NCBI GenBank assembly: GCA_003229495.1
Contig: QIEB01000307.1
Coordinates: 1 to 7,938 of the forward strand
Direction: 5' to 3'
Length of the DNA: 7,938 nt
DNA from: Flammeovirgaceae bacterium
GTDB taxonomy: Bacteria; Bacteroidota; Bacteroidia; Cytophagales; Cyclobacteriaceae
The translations under genes were made by a program, and so were the position numbers. Shown in pieces: positions 6,283 to 7,938 of the stretch (its first letter is position 1; each line of letters starts with the position of its first letter). The notes under the pieces were generated by a model, which did no database searches, was not told where the DNA came from, and saw nothing but the letters and a program-made list of their open reading frames with translations.

Positions 6283-7560
6283 TCAATGTGTAATGGCATC
6301 AAATCCCGTATAAGGAACTAACACTTCAGGAATACGGATCCCTTCCTGGTATTGAAAGTTTTCCAAAATAGCTGCCAATATTCGTGGTATGGCCAGAGCA
6401 CTTCCATTCAAAGTGTGCAGTAAAAAGTTCTTTTTGTCCTCACCCCTGCATCTAAGCTTTAACCGATTGGTTTGGTAGGTTTCAAAATTACTGACAGAGC
6501 TTACTTCCAGCCATTTGTCCTGTCCGGCTGCATATACTTCAAAATCAAAAGTTTGAGCTGAAGTAAAACCGAGGTCTCCTCCACACAAATTTACCATGCG
6601 GTAAGGGAGCCTCAATTGTTGCAATAGCAAACTGACATGCTTACACATTTCATCAAGCGCCTTATAGGAATACTCAGGATGATTGACCTGAACGAGCTCC
6701 ACTTTGTCAAATTGGTGTAATCTATTTAGGCCTCGTACATCAGCACCCCAGCTTCCCGCCTCCCTTCTAAAACACGGGGTAAATCCTACGTTCTTTACTG
6801 GCAAGTCTGAAACTTCTAAGATAGTATCCCTGTAGATATTGGTGATAGGAACTTCTGCCGTTGGGATCAGGTAGTAATTGGAATCTGAAATTGCATACAT
6901 TTGCCCCTCCTTGTCGGGTAGTTGCCCAGTAGCCAGGCCCGAAGTCTCGTTTACCATCACTGGAGGTTGGATTTCCTGGTATCCTGCTGCTTCTGCCTGA
7001 TCCAGGCAGAAGTTCGCCAGAGCCCGGACAAGTTTAGCGCCCCTTCCTTTGTAAAATGGGAAACCTGCACCAGTCACTTTATTGCCAAGATCAAAATCAA
7101 TAATGTCATATTTTTGGATGAGGTCCCAATGTGGCATAGCACCATCATCCAGAGAAGGCAATTCACCCCACTCTTCCACCACCTCATTTTCTTTTGCAGA
7201 ACATCCTTCAGGTACATTCCCGTTAGGAATATTAGGGATATTATAAAGAGATTCTTGCTGCTTATCCACCAAAGCGGTCAGCTTGTCCTGAAGGCCTTTC
7301 GCCTGGTTCTTCAATACTGAAGTTTCCTCCTTCAATTGCTGTGCTTGCTCCTTCTCTCCCCCCTGAATCAACCTGCCAATCATTTTGGATTTTGTATTGG
7401 CCTCAGCTAGCACGCTATCCAAATTTGACTGGGTCTCCCGGCGTTTTTTATCCAGATCCATTAACTCAGACAATAAACTCTCAGCATTTGCAATGCCTCT
7501 TTTTATCAAACCACTTACCGCCTGATCAAAATGATCCTTGATAGTTGTAATTTCAAGCAT
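6283..7560 (-). CDS. serS: Serine--tRNA ligase
   Basis: This enzyme charges tRNA-Ser (and tRNA-Sec where present) with serine using ATP, in the cytoplasm; it is essential. The protein has 425 residues, normal for bacterial SerRS. An N-terminal long antiparallel coiled coil (about 27-105), which grips the tRNA-Ser variable arm, leads into the class II catalytic core. There I see the TAE serine-binding loop (YLIPTAEVPITN), motif 2 FRREAGSWGADVRGLNRLHQF (F264-R265-R266-E267 onwards) and motif 3 NGSALAIPR (385-393). The ATG at 7560 (MLEITTIKDHF) is preferred over the in-frame ATG at 7581, because SerRS proteins normally begin with ML followed by the first helix and the extra MVFTINI has no counterpart. 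No Shine-Dalgarno site precedes it. It is probably the first gene of a serS-GNAT transcript and diverges from rho. Confidence 0.97.
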   Translation of the reverse strand: MLEITTIKDHFDQAVSGLIKRGIANAESLLSELMDLDKKRRETQSNLDSVLAEANTKSKMIGRLIQGGEKEQAQQLKEETSVLKNQAKGLQDKLTALVDKQQESLYNIPNIPNGNVPEGCSAKENEVVEEWGELPSLDDGAMPHWDLIQKYDIIDFDLGNKVTGAGFPFYKGRGAKLVRALANFCLDQAEAAGYQEIQPPVMVNETSGLATGQLPDKEGQMYAISDSNYYLIPTAEVPITNIYRDTILEVSDLPVKNVGFTPCFRREAGSWGADVRGLNRLHQFDKVELVQVNHPEYSYKALDEMCKHVSLLLQQLRLPYRMVNLCGGDLGFTSAQTFDFEVYAAGQDKWLEVSSVSNFETYQTNRLKLRCRGEDKKNFLLHTLNGSALAIPRILAAILENFQYQEGIRIPEVLVPYTGFDAITH

Positions 7561-7608
7561 AATATTGATTGTAAAGACCACAAAATAAATGAATAAAATG
7601 GATAATAG

Positions 7609-7637
7609 ATAATATTTGCCAGCTAACCATTTGTCAA
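7609..7637 (-). promoter_or_regulatory. Candidate serS promoter of sigma70-like form
   Basis: Read on the minus strand, TTGACA (7637-7632) is followed after exactly 17 bp by TATTAT (7614-7609). This is close to the general bacterial -35/-10 consensus. Transcription would start near 7602 and leave a leader of about 42 nt before the serS ATG. The Bacteroidetes primary sigma factor normally prefers TTTG/TAnnTTTG, so the match may be fortuitous, although the TTG of the -33 element is shared. The nearest Bacteroidetes-style -7 (TTATTTTG, 7589-7582) has no TTG at proper spacing. Confidence 0.35.
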
Positions 7638-7672
7638 TGATAAAAGAGAAATTTAATTCAATGCTTGTTTAT

Positions 7673-7706
7673 TTTGCACCATTAGTATAATATTGCAATA
7701 TCTTTG
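7673..7706 (+). promoter_or_regulatory. Candidate Bacteroidetes-type promoter of rho
   Basis: TTTG at 7673-7676 is followed after 22 bp by TATCTTTG at 7699-7706, a perfect match to the Bacteroidetes -7 consensus TAnnTTTG. Initiation would fall near 7712, which gives rho an unusually long leader of about 125 nt. It faces away from the serS promoter candidate, and the two do not overlap. Confidence 0.55.
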
Positions 7707-7713
7707 CATATCA

Positions 7714-7736
7714 CTCAAGGCTGTTCAGCTATTGAG
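7714..7736 (+). other. Inverted repeat at the predicted 5' end of the rho transcript
   Basis: CTCAA (7714-7718) pairs with TTGAG (7732-7736), and GCT (7720-7722) with AGC (7727-7729) around a GTTC loop, with one unpaired base on the left and two on the right between the stems. The structure begins within a few bases of the predicted transcription start, so it could form a 5'-terminal RNA hairpin. A DNA operator is the alternative reading. Confidence 0.35.
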
Positions 7737-7815
7737 GTCATATCTAGATTAATAAATCAATCTGATTAACTTATTCATAGCATTTAGAGCTTAAACGATC
7801 ATTTTCTAACCCAAT

Positions 7816-7834
7816 AGGACTAAATCCTTTTTTT
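7816..7834 (+). promoter_or_regulatory. Short hairpin plus T-tract just before the rho start codon
   Basis: AGGA (7816-7819) and TCCT (7825-7828) can pair around a CTAAA loop and run straight into seven T (7828-7834), four bases before the rho ATG. The arrangement resembles a weak intrinsic terminator or attenuator. The four-pair stem is weak, so it may simply be the A/T-rich leader common to Bacteroidetes genes. Confidence 0.25.
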
Positions 7835-7838
7835 ATTT

Positions 7839-7938
7839 ATGTACAATATTGATGAATTGAATGTGCGACTTCTTTCGGAGTTGAAAGAAATTGCCGATGA
7901 GTTAGGTGTAAAAAACTTTAAGAAATTAGCAAAAAAGG
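7839..7938 (+). CDS. rho: Transcription termination factor Rho (N-terminal fragment, cut by window edge)
   Basis: The first 33 codons are present and the gene runs off the right edge. The translation MYNIDELNVRLLSELKEIADELGVKNFKKLAKK fits the Rho N-terminal (SAP-like helix-extended-helix) domain, in the typical form 'hxxLkxxxLxELxeIAxxLgVxxfxxLxKxdLI'. Rho is the hexameric RNA-dependent ATPase that ends transcription at C-rich unstructured sites. The catalytic RecA-like core lies outside the window, so a different protein carrying a lone Rho_N domain cannot be excluded, but the ATG placement at the very front of the domain is typical of Rho itself. A strong promoter candidate (7673-7706) and a long structured leader precede it. 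Confidence 0.75.
   Translation, partial: MYNIDELNVRLLSELKEIADELGVKNFKKLAKK

Noticed and set aside
6248..6286. Upstream TTG start for the GNAT gene overlapping the serS stop
   Set aside because: The 13 extra residues have no counterpart in the family; the ATG at 6247 starts the GNAT fold correctly.
6922..7320. 132-residue open frame on the plus strand, antisense to serS
   Set aside because: It lies wholly inside serS and its translation looks like reverse-strand shadow coding (Cys/His/Phe-rich, no motifs).
7561..7581. Upstream ATG for serS adding MVFTINI
   Set aside because: SerRS proteins start at or near the residue encoded at 7560; the extra residues add no known structure.
1..7938. Defence system, CRISPR array, mobile element or RNA gene
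   Set aside because: There are no regularly spaced repeats, transposase or integrase motifs, terminal inverted repeats or tRNA-like cloverleaf; the HD gene alone does not make a defence locus.

Overview
The window looks like chromosomal DNA from a member of the Bacteroidetes, most likely a marine-type Flavobacteriaceae. The evidence is the start of an Oar-type TonB-dependent receptor, a short SSB of the flavobacterial kind, start codons mostly preceded by A/T-rich sequence instead of Shine-Dalgarno sites, and promoter candidates of the Bacteroidetes form TTTG-N19-22-TAnnTTTG. Base composition is moderately A+T-rich and even across the window. I see no insertion sequence, integrase, tRNA, rRNA, CRISPR array or phage gene.

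Layout, left to right. (1) 1-118, minus strand: the first 39 codons of a TonB-dependent receptor that runs off the left edge. (2) 119-363: a divergent control region with a good promoter candidate for the rightward gene. (3) 364-2925, plus: a large secreted M14 zinc carboxypeptidase with a C-terminal glutamine-amidotransferase-like domain. (4) 2965-3474, plus: an unrecognised 169-residue cytoplasmic protein. (5) 3628-3987, plus: a short single-stranded DNA-binding protein without the usual acidic tip. (6) 3926-4918, minus: a lipoprotein with an SdiA-regulated beta-propeller-like domain, whose last codons overlap the end of ssb on the opposite strand. (7) 5034-5702, plus: an HD-superfamily phosphohydrolase. 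(8) 5774-6247 and 6283-7560, minus: an SSAT-like GNAT acetyltransferase lying 35 bp downstream of serS, probably one transcript read serS then GNAT. (9) 7561-7838: a divergent control region. (10) 7839-end, plus: the first 33 codons of transcription terminator Rho.

Functionally this is a mixed housekeeping neighbourhood (serS, rho, ssb) joined to envelope and nutrient-scavenging genes (receptor, secreted peptidase, lipoprotein). The receptor and the peptidase diverge from one control region and could act together in peptide use, but that is inference. No clear multi-gene novel system is visible. The points most worth a second look are the tail-to-tail overlap of ssb with the lipoprotein gene, the HD protein that resembles only the front half of HD-DUF5706 (Pycsar-effector-like) proteins, the structured rho leader, and the unknown gene at 2965-3474.
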